From the NCBI RefSeq assembly GCF_000090795.2, contig NW_003546243.1, positions 1,119,692 to 1,183,691 on the forward strand: a stretch of 64,000 bases of DNA, written 5' to 3'. This DNA is from Amphimedon queenslandica (Eukaryota > Porifera > Demospongiae > Haplosclerida > Niphatidae). Of this stretch, positions 11,760 to 24,700 are shown one piece after another; the first letter of the stretch is position 1, and each line of letters begins with the position of its first letter. The notes under the pieces were generated by a model. It was not told the DNA's origin and did no database searches. It worked only from the letters and a program-made list of their open reading frames with translations. Both the position numbers and the translations under genes were made by a program.

Positions 11760-14700
11760 ATTCAGTATTAGTAATGGGAGGAGGGAGTTTCATTGGGTAT
11801 CACATCTCGCTCAGACTAGTCAAAACAGCAAGAGTGATTTCTTTGGATAGTTTTACTGACAGGAATCTAATTGTGATGCAAAGAGCCAAACTCATGAATG
11901 AAAAAGGTGATGCACTTGGAACCAAAATTTGCTGATTAAAATAATAATTTTTGACTTTTACGTGAGACAACTTAGTTGATTTTCATTGAGTTTTATACAA
12001 AAGCCTAGCATCAAACACTGACAGAGTAGAAAAATAGTACTCTTATTATCGTAACCTATAGGTGTTTTGGTCCTTGATGATACTACTAATTGTGAATCAT
12101 ATTTGCTGGAGGATTTATTCTCTCAATATTTAATTAATAGTGTTGTATACAGTTCAAGCGACAATTCTAATATTTGTAATAACAAGTATGATGCCTCATG
12201 CATCTCAACTGAAATAAAATGCTTAGTTAGACTCTTAGACATCTTGAGAAGGAATAAAGTAAGTATTTTCTTTAAAAAATAAAGAATATATTTTTTTAAT
12301 TTTATTTTTATTAGCAAGTTAAATTTGTTTATTTCTCAAGTGTCTGTGTACTGGATGATACTAGTAACAGCTTTTCACCATTTACTGCAATCAAGGTAAC
12401 TTGATAATGTCAATCAAATTTTTTTGAAAATCCAAATTAATTTTGATCAGAATGAGCTTAAACTTGCTATACAACATAAGTACATGTATATGTATCAGAA
12501 AAAATTATAAAATTGGAAATTTTTCTCCTTTTCATTTTTAGTGAAATTTGGCCAAAGTCCCTGTACTATAGTACAGGGACTTTGGCCAAATTTTTGAGCA
12601 ACTTTAAATATTCATAATAATTCTAAATTTAATTGGAATTAGCTCAAACTTGCTATGCAACATAAGTACATGTATATGCATCAGAAAAAATTATAAAAAT
12701 AAAAAATCCTCTCCTTTTCATTTTTGCCAAAATTTGGCTAAAGTCCCTGTACTATAGTACAGGGACTTTGGCTCGATTTTGAAGCAACTTTAAAAAATTC
12801 ATAAAAAATCTAAATTATATCGGAATTAGCTCAAACTTGCTATGCAACATAAGTACATGTATATGTATAAGACATTGCTGTATTTTACTATCATAGTCAT
12901 CAGCTGAAGATATGGTTATGTCATATATCAATGAGTTTGATGTACAAGGAGTAATGATCAGGATTGGTGGCAGTATGTATGGACCTTGGAGTGATCCTGA
13001 CTCTATAGTACATTCAATTGCAACTGAGCTTTATAATAACAACACAATTAAACTCTCTCATTGGTAAGTCAGCTCTCTTTGTGTGGGTCTACATTTGCAG
13101 CTACAAAATGGCATAGAGACTTTGTTTTACATTTTGGTGTACTTACTCTCATACCATTCACTATATTCTCTTATTATTAGTATAATTTGTAGGTACTCTT
13201 TGGTGAAGATTCGTTTTATTCATATCAATAAATTGACAAAACTAGTGGATCAAATGCTTAATAAAAACACTTTGTCTCATCACAAAGCTGTTACTCTAAT
13301 GAATGGGGATATGCTACTGCTCAGCAATGTTGTTAAGCTATTAAAAAGGCATATCACAGGCCATAGTAATTTTCAAAACAAAGTAAGAAAAAAATTACTT
13401 TTTTATTTCCAATATTTTTGCTAGGTTAATATTACTTTTTCTGAAGTTATTTGTGGACTGATGCAACAGCCACAAGAAGATTATGACCAGTCGTCAATTG
13501 AAGAAGGCCAGTAGAGTACCATAAATCATGCACTACTGGGCAATTGTAAATAATGACAATTAGTTTTATTTTTTTATTATTTAGGATTAAAAGATTTTTT
13601 GAAATGGTATGAGGCTTATATCAAAGAACTGAAATATGAAGACCCAAACAGTATCAGGTGCTTAAAATATCATACTAAATATTATTGAAATACTTGCAAT
13701 GCAGATTTGTTCCTGATGCTGCGTATGCTTTTAATGTAAAGAACAGGCACTTGAATAAATTGGGATCAAAATTTAGGAAAAGGCATAAACTGATCAGGAA
13801 AAAGTAATGATTAATATTTTTAATTGATTTGATTTTTAACAGATATGAGCTGGATGCAGAAAAGCATAACATTGAAGTTGCCAAGATTCCTCTGAAAAAG
13901 AAATTCATATTTTTTAAAGGTAAGTCTTTGACTAGAAGTATTACTTTTAAAAATTAAAAAGGTTTTGACTCAGGCGATACTAATAGAATAATACCAGGCC
14001 TTTCTCTTAAAGTATATCACACTATAGTTCATATAGTTTACTCAATTGCAGCAAATGAAGAATATTTGTAGCTCTGTGTATGAATGTGTGGCCTTTACAG
14101 CAGAAGGTCACTTTAAAACAATCATACAACCAGACTCACAATGGAAGAAAATAAATACCTCAAGTACTGGACTGTATGTAGCTGATATTGATGTGTGCGC
14201 TGCCGGTCTCCATAATTGCAATGAGAATGCTATTTGTCATTACTTGGGTAAGTAGGGAGTTGCTTAATAGAATAAAGTATATCATAGATTCATTTATCCT
14301 GATAGGGCCTGCACAGTTTAAGTGTGAGTGTTCATTAGGTTGGAAGATGCACAACAAGTTTTGCGTACCAATGTAAGCTTAATAATATGGATAATTATTA
14401 ATTTTTAAAAAAATATTGTAGGATTAGAGAAGGTTTGTTAACACCAATTGAGGAATATTATCGACTAATAGATATTATTGAAGGACGTCAAGATGTGACA
14501 AGAAATGCTTCTTTTATTGAATATAAGGTAACACTGGTATCCAACTTCACAATTATTGTATTTTCACTCTTCTTTATAATATACTCTCAGAACTTAATGT
14601 CTGCAGTCAATCCTTACAATGATATTGTTGTGACTGATTTCAATGGAGACATTAATGTCTTAAAGGGAGCTTGTCTTAAAACATATCATTGCATTGGGTT

Positions 14701-14925
14701 CAGCAGCACTGGTGTACTCAAGATGGAGATTGAGCCCTCAAATAAATGGACAATAGTAAAGAACGAGAGCCTCTTTGTATTGGGTAAATGCTTACTATAA
14801 AAGTGTGCTTTATTTACTTGCTGTTTACTGTAGATATTGACCTATGTGCTGTCTCTGATAGATGCAGTAAACCACAGAAATGTCGCAAATCAGCCCCTGG
14901 ACAGTATCAGTGCTTTCTTTGGTGA
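11760..14925 (+). CDS. UDP-glucuronate-epimerase-like (degenerate SDR) domain fused to PAN-like and EGF-like repeats
   Basis: Fifteen exons join in phase: 11760-11906, 12062-12258, 12315-12395, 12897-13063, 13193-13382, 13425-13506, 13585-13657, 13705-13803, 13843-13919, 13974-14011, 14052-14247, 14306-14372, 14422-14527, 14591-14783 and 14834-14925, about 600 aa. Residues ~1-300 follow the GAE/CapI UDP-glucuronate 4-epimerase order: 'SVLVMGGGSFIGYH', 'VISLDSFTDRN', 'VKFVYFSSV', 'SPFTAIKSSAED', 'GSMYGPWSDPD', 'RFIHINKL' and 'GLKDFLKWYEAYI'. Key residues are lost: the fourth position of GxxGxxG is Ser, the catalytic Tyr of YxxxK is Phe, and the usual YIDD is HINK. After a basic linker come two repeats of a PAN-like unit ('C..YxCxxFxxxG..K..I.P...W') each leading into a 'DIDxCA' EGF-like module, six cysteines in the first and only four in the second before the stop. 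The first exon was not found. A secreted pseudoenzyme or adhesion molecule is an inference. Confidence 0.75.
12417..12890. repeat. tandem repeat units with a perfect 50-bp palindrome, in an intron
   Basis: About two and a half units of a ~187-bp repeat lie in the intron separating exons 3 and 4 of the epimerase-like gene. The unit has the conserved arm 'CAAACTTGCTATGCAACAT', 'AAGTACATGTATATG', then 'TCAGAAAAAATTATAAAA'. The palindrome at 12544-12593 is perfect over 50 bp around a central TATA; the second one at about 12730-12775 has the same core. Confidence 0.85.
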
Positions 14926-15005
14926 ATTCGTTACCCATTTTTCAATGTCAATGCATTTTGCATCTGATATTTACCCTTTTTTGTATTATAAAAAATAATT
15001 ATTAT

Positions 15006-15554
15006 TTATTTTTGAAATTTTAATCTAGTCAGTGTCATTAGTGAGTCCAAAGGTGGAGGGCTTGGAGGCGGAGTCACATCACCTCCAATGATATCGTCGT
15101 GAGGCCATGAGAAATGTCTGTATCTTCCTGACAACCTTGAACTAAGTCTTTGTGTTGCTGCTGGCGTTGCAGTTTTAGCTCGGTCTAGTTTAGGAAATTT
15201 CATGCCAGTAGCAGTGATGTGATTGTTATCAAAATGGTCTCTGGGCTTCAATGATGATCTTGTCATGCTGTCTCTGTAGTCATCTTCACTGTTGCTGTTC
15301 TTTAATAGTCTTAGATTCCTTCCCACTGATCTCAATGTCAATATGCTGTCAGCCCCGCCCTCAGTTTTCACCGGTCCTCTTTGCATTTGTCTTGAGTAGG
15401 TCCTAAAGTTATGTGCTTTCATCCACACAGAGAGTATCCTGTCTCCGCAGACTTTTTCCTTCTCATATTCACTACTCCAGTAACTGCTCAGGCTATATCT
15501 AGTCCCTAGTGGTGGAGGAGGAGGCCTGCTGTTGAGACGGAAAGAGGCAGACAT
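15006..15554 (-). CDS. hypothetical single-exon protein, 182 aa
   Basis: I do not recognise this protein. It is one uninterrupted minus-strand frame that starts with ATG at 15554 and stops with TAA at 15006. The N-terminus is Pro-rich ('SRPPPPPLG'), followed by a central aromatic/charged part ('YWSSEYEKEKVCGDRILSVWMKAHNF') that could fold. The rest is Ser/Arg-rich and Pro-rich ('TPPPSPPPLD'). No signal peptide or membrane segment is seen. It is head-to-head with the ZGRF1-like gene, 95 bp apart. Coding status rests on frame length, codon content and the divergent promoter arrangement. Confidence 0.6.
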   Translation of the reverse strand: MSASFRLNSRPPPPPLGTRYSLSSYWSSEYEKEKVCGDRILSVWMKAHNFRTYSRQMQRGPVKTEGGADSILTLRSVGRNLRLLKNSNSEDDYRDSMTRSSLKPRDHFDNNHITATGMKFPKLDRAKTATPAATQRLSSRLSGRYRHFSWPHDDIIGGDVTPPPSPPPLDSLMTLTRLKFQK

Positions 15555-15649
15555 AAAGCGTTGCCTGCAAAGACGCTTTAAGTTGTTGGGTGGAGCTGGA
15601 GCTCAACGCCCACGCACAAAAACTAAGTTACTAAACTCAGTAAACTGAT
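15555..15649. promoter_or_regulatory. divergent promoter region, 95 bp
   Basis: Gap between the start codons of the 182-aa gene (-) and the ZGRF1-like gene (+). It contains AAAGCGTTGC and, in opposite orientation 5 bp later, GACGCTTT, and a CAACGCCCACGC segment resembling a CACCC/GC box. No TATA box is seen. Confidence 0.5.
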
Positions 15650-18600
15650 ATGGCGGCTGCAACTAATTTCAAAGTACACAATGAATAATTTGGCTATCAT
15701 GTCTTTGATGCATGTATATTATAGGTATTTTATACTAAGCACAAGAATAGAAAACATAAAGTTTGGCAGGTAATGATTATAAAAGTATTAATGAGCTTCA
15801 CCTCGTTTTCAAAGGATGGATTTTTAAAGCTCGCACATGGCCTAAACATGCACAAGGTATTATGGTGTTTACACCTATTAATGATCATAATGTGTACTGA
15901 GAGTTTTTATGTGTAGAACTTCCCTAAGTAGGCGGAGGAAGAAGCTTTCTCACTATAATACAAGAGGCTCCACCCAGTGACATACATCCTAAAGTTTGAG
16001 CAGATTTCAACCCAATTTTTTTTAGATATGAGCATCAGTAAAATCATAGACTTTAGAAACTATTAGAAAGTAACCCATTTTTTAAATTACTATTAGAAAA
16101 CTGACTAAATTAATTAAAGGAAGTAACCAATTATTGTTGAAACTAAAATGACACTACCCTAAATTAGATTACAATTGTAGCTGTCATGAGTGATTGTGCA
16201 ATGTTGATTACAAATATCTAGTTGTACTTTGCCAAAATTGGTACTTATGTCATTCACTTCATTGATCTAAATTGAATTAATAAAGGTATAGTCAATGTGA
16301 CTGAAGTTTAGTTTATTGTAAAATATCCGGCATTTGGTCTTTTCCTGACATTGAAATCATATGCCGGTATTGCACAATTTTCATGTACATGTACATGTAT
16401 GCATGTAATAAATGATTTTTGATAAATTGAATTAATCATTACAACCATAATTTTGTCATAATTACATTGTCACTATGGCCCGTGATTACATTTGTGCACT
16501 GTCTTTCTGCAGATTTATTTATTTGATTTTGAAGAGCGAGAGATCGACTGTACCTATATCTCAAAGAAAGTACATGATTATAGCAGAAAAGGGAGAGAGA
16601 GAGAGAGAGTGGGAGATAGAGAGAGATAAAGAGAAAAGGGAAAGGAAAGGGAGGAAGCAATCAGAGGAAATTTAATAGGAAATTAGACCAGACCAAAGAG
16701 AGAGAGAGAGAGTATGAGTGAGTGGTAGATAGATACGTGATACTTATCAAACACTCACTATAATTAATCTTAGGTTATTATAACAGAAGGGACTGAACTA
16801 GAGAGTCAGCAATATTTGATTATCATTGAGGAAACTATGAACTTAAAAGCACCCAAATCACCACCAGGCAGAGTACAAGCATCACTGAATGATAGTTCAT
16901 GGACTAGGGGGAGCAATGTATATAAAGATAAACCTCTTGCACTTCCTTATTTGTAAAGTGGAGGGAGTGAACTGTAGATTGAGTGTGCATATGTTGAAAC
17001 TGAAAGATAGGAATGATAATAGCATTGCTATTATCAACATTTGCAATACTTTAGGGCTGGTGGCTTGTAGCCTATTGCTAATTAGTAGCACAAGGGAAAT
17101 TTAAATGAAATGATCGTATTTTGATATCGATTTCATTTAATTTATTATTGCATGTATTATCATTATTATTATTATCATTATTATTATCATTATTATTATT
17201 ATTATCATTATTATTATTATCATTATTATTATCATTATTATTATTATTATCATTATTATTATTATTTGTAGGTCTGTGACAGTCATGAGTTATATCCAGA
17301 GGGCAATGAGTCCGTCAATAAAAAAAGGTCAATTAGGGACATAATGGAATTAATAATTACTAATGATAGTAATAATAAGAGGACCAAACCAACAAATGGG
17401 ATTAGTAAAGGTGAAATATAAAATGAACTTATGATTATAATACCTACAGTAAGTCCACTACATTGCTATAAGTGTGCATACATGAATAGTGTTGAAGGAG
17501 TAACAGTAATAAATGATGATAAATAAGAATTCCTGGTAATGATTGGAATGGCCCATACTACTGAGAGTATTTGTTTTCCCAATTGTTGGCAGTCCTTTAA
17601 AGTAAACAGTGACATTTGACCCTTACCAGGAGGAGTGATATGGGGAAACACCCTCCCTTTGCTGAATGCATGAGGCCAAGAGAAAGTGCTTGTTTATCTT
17701 GAACCCATTGTGTTTGTGTGGACTGATAAACGGTACCTGTATACACTTTCTAATAATTGTTTTCTAAAAGCCTGGGTGCATGAATCAAGATGAGCATATG
17801 TGCATGCATATGCACTAGTGGGTATTTCCACTGTGAACTAACGAGCTTTTAGTTTATACTTTAAAAGCAGGAAATTCGTATTTTAGAAACTCATTTAGAT
17901 TGCTTTTGTTTTGCCTTTAGTCTATACAGGGATTAGTGTATTGTGTCATTGTGTGTTTGTGTATGTTATACAGGTGAAGATGTCCTTGAGTCACAGCAAG
18001 GAAAACTAGTAATAGATAATTCTAAAGTGTACAAGGAACATATTCTTGAGCCTCCTAAATGTAATTTTTGGATTCCTAATACTTCTCCAGGCAAGAAAAT
18101 GGTAAATTAGTTTGTTTACAGGTTCAGTGTACATCATCATGACCTCAATTGTTCCAATATGTCAGTGTTGGTAATCATGATTGATATGACTCAATTACCT
18201 CATTGTGTATGTGTACAAATACATATACTCATTGTTAGAGATTCTATCATGTTTTTAAATGTATTCTTTTATATTATACAGTACCAATAGTATACATGTA
18301 CGTGTACATGTGTGTCAATAATATACCTAAATCATAAAGTACAATTTGTAAATTAAATGAATTTGTAGTGTGAGAAGCAGCTGTCCAGGCATTTGTATGG
18401 TGTGGCTAATTAAAACCCATTGTTAATGGTTTGTGTGGTTGTAGTTGTTTTGATGGGAAGGAATTTAATATTGTAGAGAGTTCTTGTCAGCATCTGGTCG
18501 TTGTTAGGAAACATAATTGTGTGGCTTGTTCATAATACTATATTAGTACTTACAATGAGTGTACATCCTAATGATTTTATAGACATGGCTATAATAGGTC

Positions 18601-21600
18601 TTGTTTACCCTGGAAATAATTTGTGTCACATCCATTTTTGTAACTCAATTTATATCATTTTGCAACTCAACTTATATCATTTTTAATTTTATTTGTAGTT
18701 TCATTCTTAAGCAATAGCCTCATATACTGCAATCACTGATTGACTTGAACTTTCATTTTTAATAGGTCAAAGGTCAGTCTCGTTGGTCCTCATTTTTACA
18801 CCCTCCCTCTCCTCCTCCTTTTAAGCCGTGGTCACTATTGACAGAAAAGGCTCCAGAATCCTTTCATAAAAGCTTAACCACCACCACCCACGTATGCGTA
18901 CAGCCCTCTCTCAATCAGCAACTCTCTCCTCATTCTCTCTCCTCTCCTTCTTCTCCTATCCTTCCTCTCTCTTCTTCTCATTCGGGTATCTCAAGCATCA
19001 CTAATACAAGTGAGAGAAGCTTATTCATTCCTTCAGATGAAGAGCCTCCAATTGTTGACCAAAGCAAACCTAAAGCAAGGGATTCGTTAATTAGATTTCT
19101 TAAGCCTCGTATTGCTATTGCTGAAGAACACGTGCTTATTTCACCATCTCGCTCTCTTTTCCTACACCCCCCAACTATTACACACTCATCTTCTGGTTCC
19201 TCTTCCAAACCTCAATCCCCCTCACTTTATTATGCAACCAAACCAGCTACTACTCCTGCCACCATTAGTCTGCTTACTTCATCCACGGCATCCCCTCTAA
19301 AATCACCTGTTGTACTCTCTTCAAGAGGGGAAATAGGATATTGCACTGATGCTGTTTCTGATTATGATGTATTTGATACCGCTGGTGCTATTCCTACTGT
19401 TTGTCAGGAAGTTCCTTGTCCTCTCTCCAGAATGAAAGACGTTAGATCAAGGGATTGCTTTGAACAACCATCTCTCGGCAGAGAAACAATAACAATAACA
19501 GTTGATGATGAGGTTCATCCTGATCGCATCCTTGGAAAAATAAATACAGCACAAACTTTCAGTTCGGAGAATGCTTCTGAAGATTACCGTAACATAACTT
19601 CAACTGCTTTGGCGCCGATTTATCATCAAACAAAAACAATGCCTTTTAAGGTTAGTTTCTCCCTGTCTGTGTGTATGTTATGCTATTATTTTCATTCTAT
19701 TGTTTATAAATTAGCTCCCTGTGTGTTGTATCTTATGCATATTACACCTACAATAGTGTCACTAATAGAAAGAGTATGCCCCTTCAATTATGATTGATTG
19801 CTCTTGTTACTTGTCAGCAAGTATTTGTGTGTGTGTGTGTTGCTTACATGTAACACAATACTCTACAATTTGCTGTTGCAGGAATTTTGCTCGTTTGATG
19901 AAAATCAGATTAACAATGCTTGTGTCATAATTATTTTGACTATGTTAGCCCTCATTTCCTGTATTAGGACAATAATCAATTTATTTCTCTGGCACTGACT
20001 TGGCATTGTTTGGTACGCAGTACTGGCGTATTCAGCATGTGCTGCACATGTATTTGTGCTTCTATGTTGCGTATTATAATACTTAAGTGTATAATCTGTC
20101 ATTGGTACATGTGTGTACGAATAACTAGCCATCTCTGCATAATACGTGCATGTCAGTATATGATTTTCTCTTTATTGTGGCTCATATGGGCGTATTAGCA
20201 TGACATTTAGATTTTATTGTCCATTAGAGCACTAATTGCACCGTGGTACTAATGGTTATGCTTACTGGTTGTGGTCGTCTTGAAATAAGATATGAAGTGA
20301 CCACTTGCATTAGCTTTTGTCTCAGTTGTTTCTGCTCTCTATCGTATCATCTTACAATACTGTATTACCATAGTGTAAAAATAGCTTTGGGGAATTTTTA
20401 TTACATTTTCTGAAATGTATTTATTACCTTGAGTTACATAACATTTTGAGCTGATTATGATCAAAATTAGACGTTTTTATAAATTTTGAAATAGCTCAAA
20501 AATCAGGCAAAGGACCATAGGTTATATAAGATAAAAGTCTTATAAGCATTTGAAAATCATAAAAACAGCCATCATCTTAAAAAAACCGACCTCAATCTTA
20601 CATATAGGCAACCGCCTATATAATAGTACAGGGTATTTTGTCAAAAATTGCTCCGAAAGAATTTTTCATCTTTGTATTTTTCCCTGATACATTTACATGT
20701 ACTTATGTTGCATAGCAAGTTTGAGCCGATTCCGATCAAATTTGAATTTGTTATAAATTTTTAAAATTTGCTCCAAAACTCCAAAAGTTGGTAAAAAACC
20801 TGTACTATAGCACAGTCAAGTTTGAGCCTTTTCTCAGTAAACCTTTGAGTTGTAAACAGTCAATGAAACATTATACCATTTCTTCATAATGACCATTATG
20901 GCCATTAGGCATTGTTATTAGGTTTGTTTCAATACTTGTACTGATTGAGCATCAGTTGTGTCACACACACACACACACGCACATATTGCATGATCTTCTT
21001 GTCAATAGGGTAGCTATGATACATACATACTTGCCTTGTGTATTCCGTAGGATGATAACCATCAGGGCACTACTAAGTCCTCTACTTCCTGCTCATTGAA
21101 GCCTTTATGTTATGATAATTCAAAACCAAGCCCTTATCCATGGCAACCTGGAGGAGTTGAAGCCTCGTTTGGTTCATTTCCTATGCAACCCGGTGATGCT
21201 CTCAGTCGTATTGCATATAACAAGAAAGGCATGTCACATTCTCAACACCTAGCTCCTTATAAACTGTTGCCTTGTCAACGTGGCTCCTTGATGGAGTGTT
21301 TCTCAAAAAAGGTGACAGGCCAGGCTGAGATAATAAACCCAGTAAGAGGTAGTGAGTATCAAGTAAATTCTGCACCTGTGCCACACGCTAATTCCACTGA
21401 TCCTACTATTAACAGAATCTCTAATGATAGCTTTGCTATAGAGGATATAACTATTAATTGTCACTCTGTCTCTACTTTATCTTCTCCTTCTCTTCCTCCT
21501 CTTTTCTCTCCTGCTGATTCTATTCGAGCTGGACTCAATGGGACTACTCAGCACTCAATCCAAAATGAAGTAAAATCAATGGCACAGAATAACGACTCTC

Positions 21601-21743
21601 ATTCAATTGCTCCTTCATCAACTGGCAGCATTAAAGGGAGTGATAAAAGGTACAAATTTATACTCAGCGATCCAAAGATAGACGACATATCATTAATAAA
21701 AAAGAACCCAGGACATTTTAAATTAGGACTGTGGGATATATAA
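15650..21743 (+). CDS. ZGRF1/Mte1 N-terminal (DUF2439) domain protein without helicase
   Basis: Exons: 15650-15673, 15725-15769, 15815-15856, 16513-16569, 16774-16917 (end uncertain), 17272-17410, 17974-18101, 18766-19650 and 21051-21743, about 718 aa. The first five exons give a complete DUF2439 domain, the N-terminal module of human ZGRF1 and of fungal Mte1, DNA-repair factors that work with helicases: 'FKVFYTKHKNRKHKVWQDG', 'IYLFDFEEREIDCTYISK', 'EGTELESQQYLIIIEE'. The remainder is Ser/Pro/Thr-rich and apparently disordered, ending 'HFKLGLWDI'. The GRF zinc finger and superfamily-1 helicase of vertebrate ZGRF1 are absent before the stop, so the architecture resembles the fungal short form. 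Exon 5 could instead end near 16952 at a GTAAAG donor with another frame for the next exon. Nuclear repair function is inferred from the domain only. Confidence 0.75.
17150..17271. repeat. (ATT)n/(ATC) microsatellite
   Basis: About 110 bp of ATTATT units interspersed with ATC, directly before the splice acceptor of the exon at 17272. The nearby T-rich run may serve as polypyrimidine tract. Confidence 0.85.
20380..20840. repeat. degenerate copies of the palindrome-centred repeat
   Basis: Intron 8 of the ZGRF1-like gene contains 'TTTTGAGCTGATTATGATCA', 'GCTCAAAAATCAGGCAAAG' and 'CATAGCAAGTTTGAG', the arms of the ~187-bp repeat family. The central palindromes are eroded ('TAATAGTACAGGGTATT'). 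Confidence 0.7.
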
Positions 21744-24700
21744 GACAATTTGTGTATATATATGTGTGTGTGTGTGTATGACCTATACAATGATATGCTC
21801 ATTTTAATACCTTTATGACCGTTGTATAAAAAGATTGTCAAAAACAACTAAAGCGTTTGTATTGCTAAAACATATCCATCAATGGCTATCACAGCACATC
21901 TTTTTGGCAATGTTGTTATTGTTGTCATTGAATAATGTCATTTTAAAAATTCCTGTTTCTTTGAGCCCATTTGCCTGTTCACATCTTTTCGTACACCATT
22001 TGCACCTTGTTGTTTAAACTGTCAAATTTAGCACTGAAAAGTACATGAAATCATTTTGTACTTGAAGAGCATGAGAGTAAGAGGGTGTTGGCACTGTCAG
22101 TATGTAGGAGTACTTACATTATGCTTTGGGCATGTAATAATGTTTGTAGAAGCACATGCGGGATGGGATGGAGAATCCATTAAGTGTATGTACGTGTGTA
22201 TATATCCTGAGAGTAGGCATACATCAGTTGTCGCTACTTCTAACAAAGTTCAAATAAAGTAGAGAGGGGAGAGGTCGGATAATTGTATTTGTGTTTGAGG
22301 GAGGTGTCCATAATGAAGGATAATAGCTTCACACAATTCGTTATTATGTTGTTTGAAAACACTTGATTCATTTGTGGCCCTCCGCCTTAATGCCATAGCT
22401 TTTATGTATTGCATTGAAGAATGCAGCACTCCTTTGAGATGCATGACATGACAGGATTGATTTTGTTTACGCAAAACATTATTCCTGCTTGTTGTGCATC
22501 TGTGTTGTTGTTGTTGCAATGCATGCATGTATACGCTAGCTGTATTATAAGTATTCTGTTATCCTTTTTTGTAAATGCCTATCAGTTTATTTCAGTTACC
22601 ATATACTGTGCTTACACTATCATTTTGCATGTGTATAATTTCTGAGTTGTGGCTAAAAGCAATTCACACGAATGTTACAAATAATGTTGGAGAGCCACTC
22701 TGAAATCACCACCACAGTTACTACCAGCAACATTACCTGCGGTTGAGGACTTGGTGGTTTTACAAATTATCTTTTGTTGTCTAGGCAAAGCACACAATTA
22801 TGCAAGCATTTTGTTGTAATGACAAATGTGATTAGTAGGGCCTGTGGTTGGTTCCGGCTAGCTATTGTGGTTATAGTATTATCCCATTGTGTACATGTGT
22901 ACTTATCCTTTATAGTTAGTCCTAACATCATTAACCAAATGACTAATAACGTGAACTCAGAAATGCTATTATGATTTATGATAAACATGACGTCCATCTG
23001 TATTAACAGCTTCCGCTAAATATATGTGTGTCATTCATTTTTAAGGAATCAGGAAGTGTAGTGAATGGTACAGCATCCATATCGGTGGTATCACAATACA
23101 AACTGTGTGCCCTAATAGTCAGATGATCTCGTATCATTGTGGTATCATTTACCAATAAAGTAGAAATGGTACCGGGTATGCATGGCACATGAATCACATA
23201 ATGAGAAAAAGCCATGACACATATAATGTGATTAATCTTAATTCGTAAGTGATGTATGCAGCTAGTTAGATTAGCTAAAATCTATTTATACAACCCGTGA
23301 CTCTCTTTAGGATAGCTGCTACGCTTTGTTTGTACTAGACCTTGCTCAATTTACCTCATTATTCTACTTATACAGACCATTCGTCAAAAGCTTTTTAATT
23401 GCATCCACTTATAATCAAATATTATCATTATATCCTAAAGTTTCAGTCCTTCATCAATAACCATTAATTAGCTTAGTTGCAACAAGGCTTCAATCTTTAC
23501 ACGGTCGGCGACAGAGAAACCGGCGTAGGTGTATTATTATTGCATTATAATTATTTATTTACATTCTCACTCCCTCTCACTGTCTTGACGAGTGTCAATA
23601 TGTACTTATTAGTCATTACTATGTGTGTGTGTATGTGTGCGGAAAATGTTTCAGCTAGCGTGTACCATTAGTGCCAATATTTACTGTCCCTCGTAGGCAT
23701 TAATTCAAGTTTATTGAATTCAAGACACAATAATGACCATCACTAGATTGCTCAAACTGTTTGTTATATATAGATCAATGCTAACACGTCACTCAATACT
23801 CTTTTGCTACAGTGCAACGTAAATGACTTAAGTACTTTATTGTAACAAACACCCACTTAAGCACTAGAATTCATTCTTTGTTTGTGTTTGTGTGCATAAT
23901 GAGTGGGTATGTTTATGTGTGTGTTATTAACGTGACTCATATCAAACCAACAGAAACCACACAGAACCTCTGTAGCTATCTATTTCCACCTCTGCATTGT
24001 ATGAGCTTTCAGTATTTACTGAAAACCTTCTTAACCACACACATGTACACACACGTGACCTGCAGCCTGCTACTAATACTCTAAGTATTGATTATGTGGA
24101 CATGAATATCGTTCGTGTCGTGTTTGTGAGAACCACATTATAGGGTATGTACCTTTAGTCCATGTGATTAGGAGTGAAGAGACCATTACAAAAGGTAATA
24201 TTTCTCCCTTCTCTCTTATCTCTCCCACATTAAATATTCTTGCTTAAAAAAACAAATCCTATTGTCTTTGGCTCATTTGTGGTCACACTGAAATAACTGA
24301 CCTCTTTTAAGGAAATTCTATACAAGAATATCTTTCCTGTTCTTGTCCCTTTTGAAATTAAATTATTATTCCCAAAGCAACTGATATTGCTACTATTTTT
24401 ATCTGTAATATTACTGTCTGTCTGCAATGAAAGGATGATTACAAGATTTATTTAATAAAAATTAATTTTTAGTGCCTAATTAAGTTTAAGATAATGCAAA
24501 GCTGGTTCAAAGCCATCACAACATCAAAGCCATTTGCTACAAATGGAAACACTTTCAATATGGGATGCATCTTGATGGTAATTTCCCTTAAAGTTTGCTC
24601 GAAGCAATCATTACAATTAATTGCACATTAGCTTACAACACATATATTAACAAACATGATCAATACACGAGAGTATATTTGTGTGTTTGTCTCGGGTCAG

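Noticed and set aside
15006-15649. Possible pseudogene status for the ZGRF1-like start
   Set aside because: Initially stops appeared after exon 3, but a canonical AG at 16512 continues the frame, so no break is needed.
15939-16010. Frame 'GGGRSFLTIIQEAPPSDI' resembling the end of the DUF2439 domain, directly after exon 3 of the ZGRF1-like gene
   Set aside because: Reaching it requires in-frame stops or a phase break. Exons at 16513 and 16774 give a complete, better matching domain end ('ESQQYLIIIEE').
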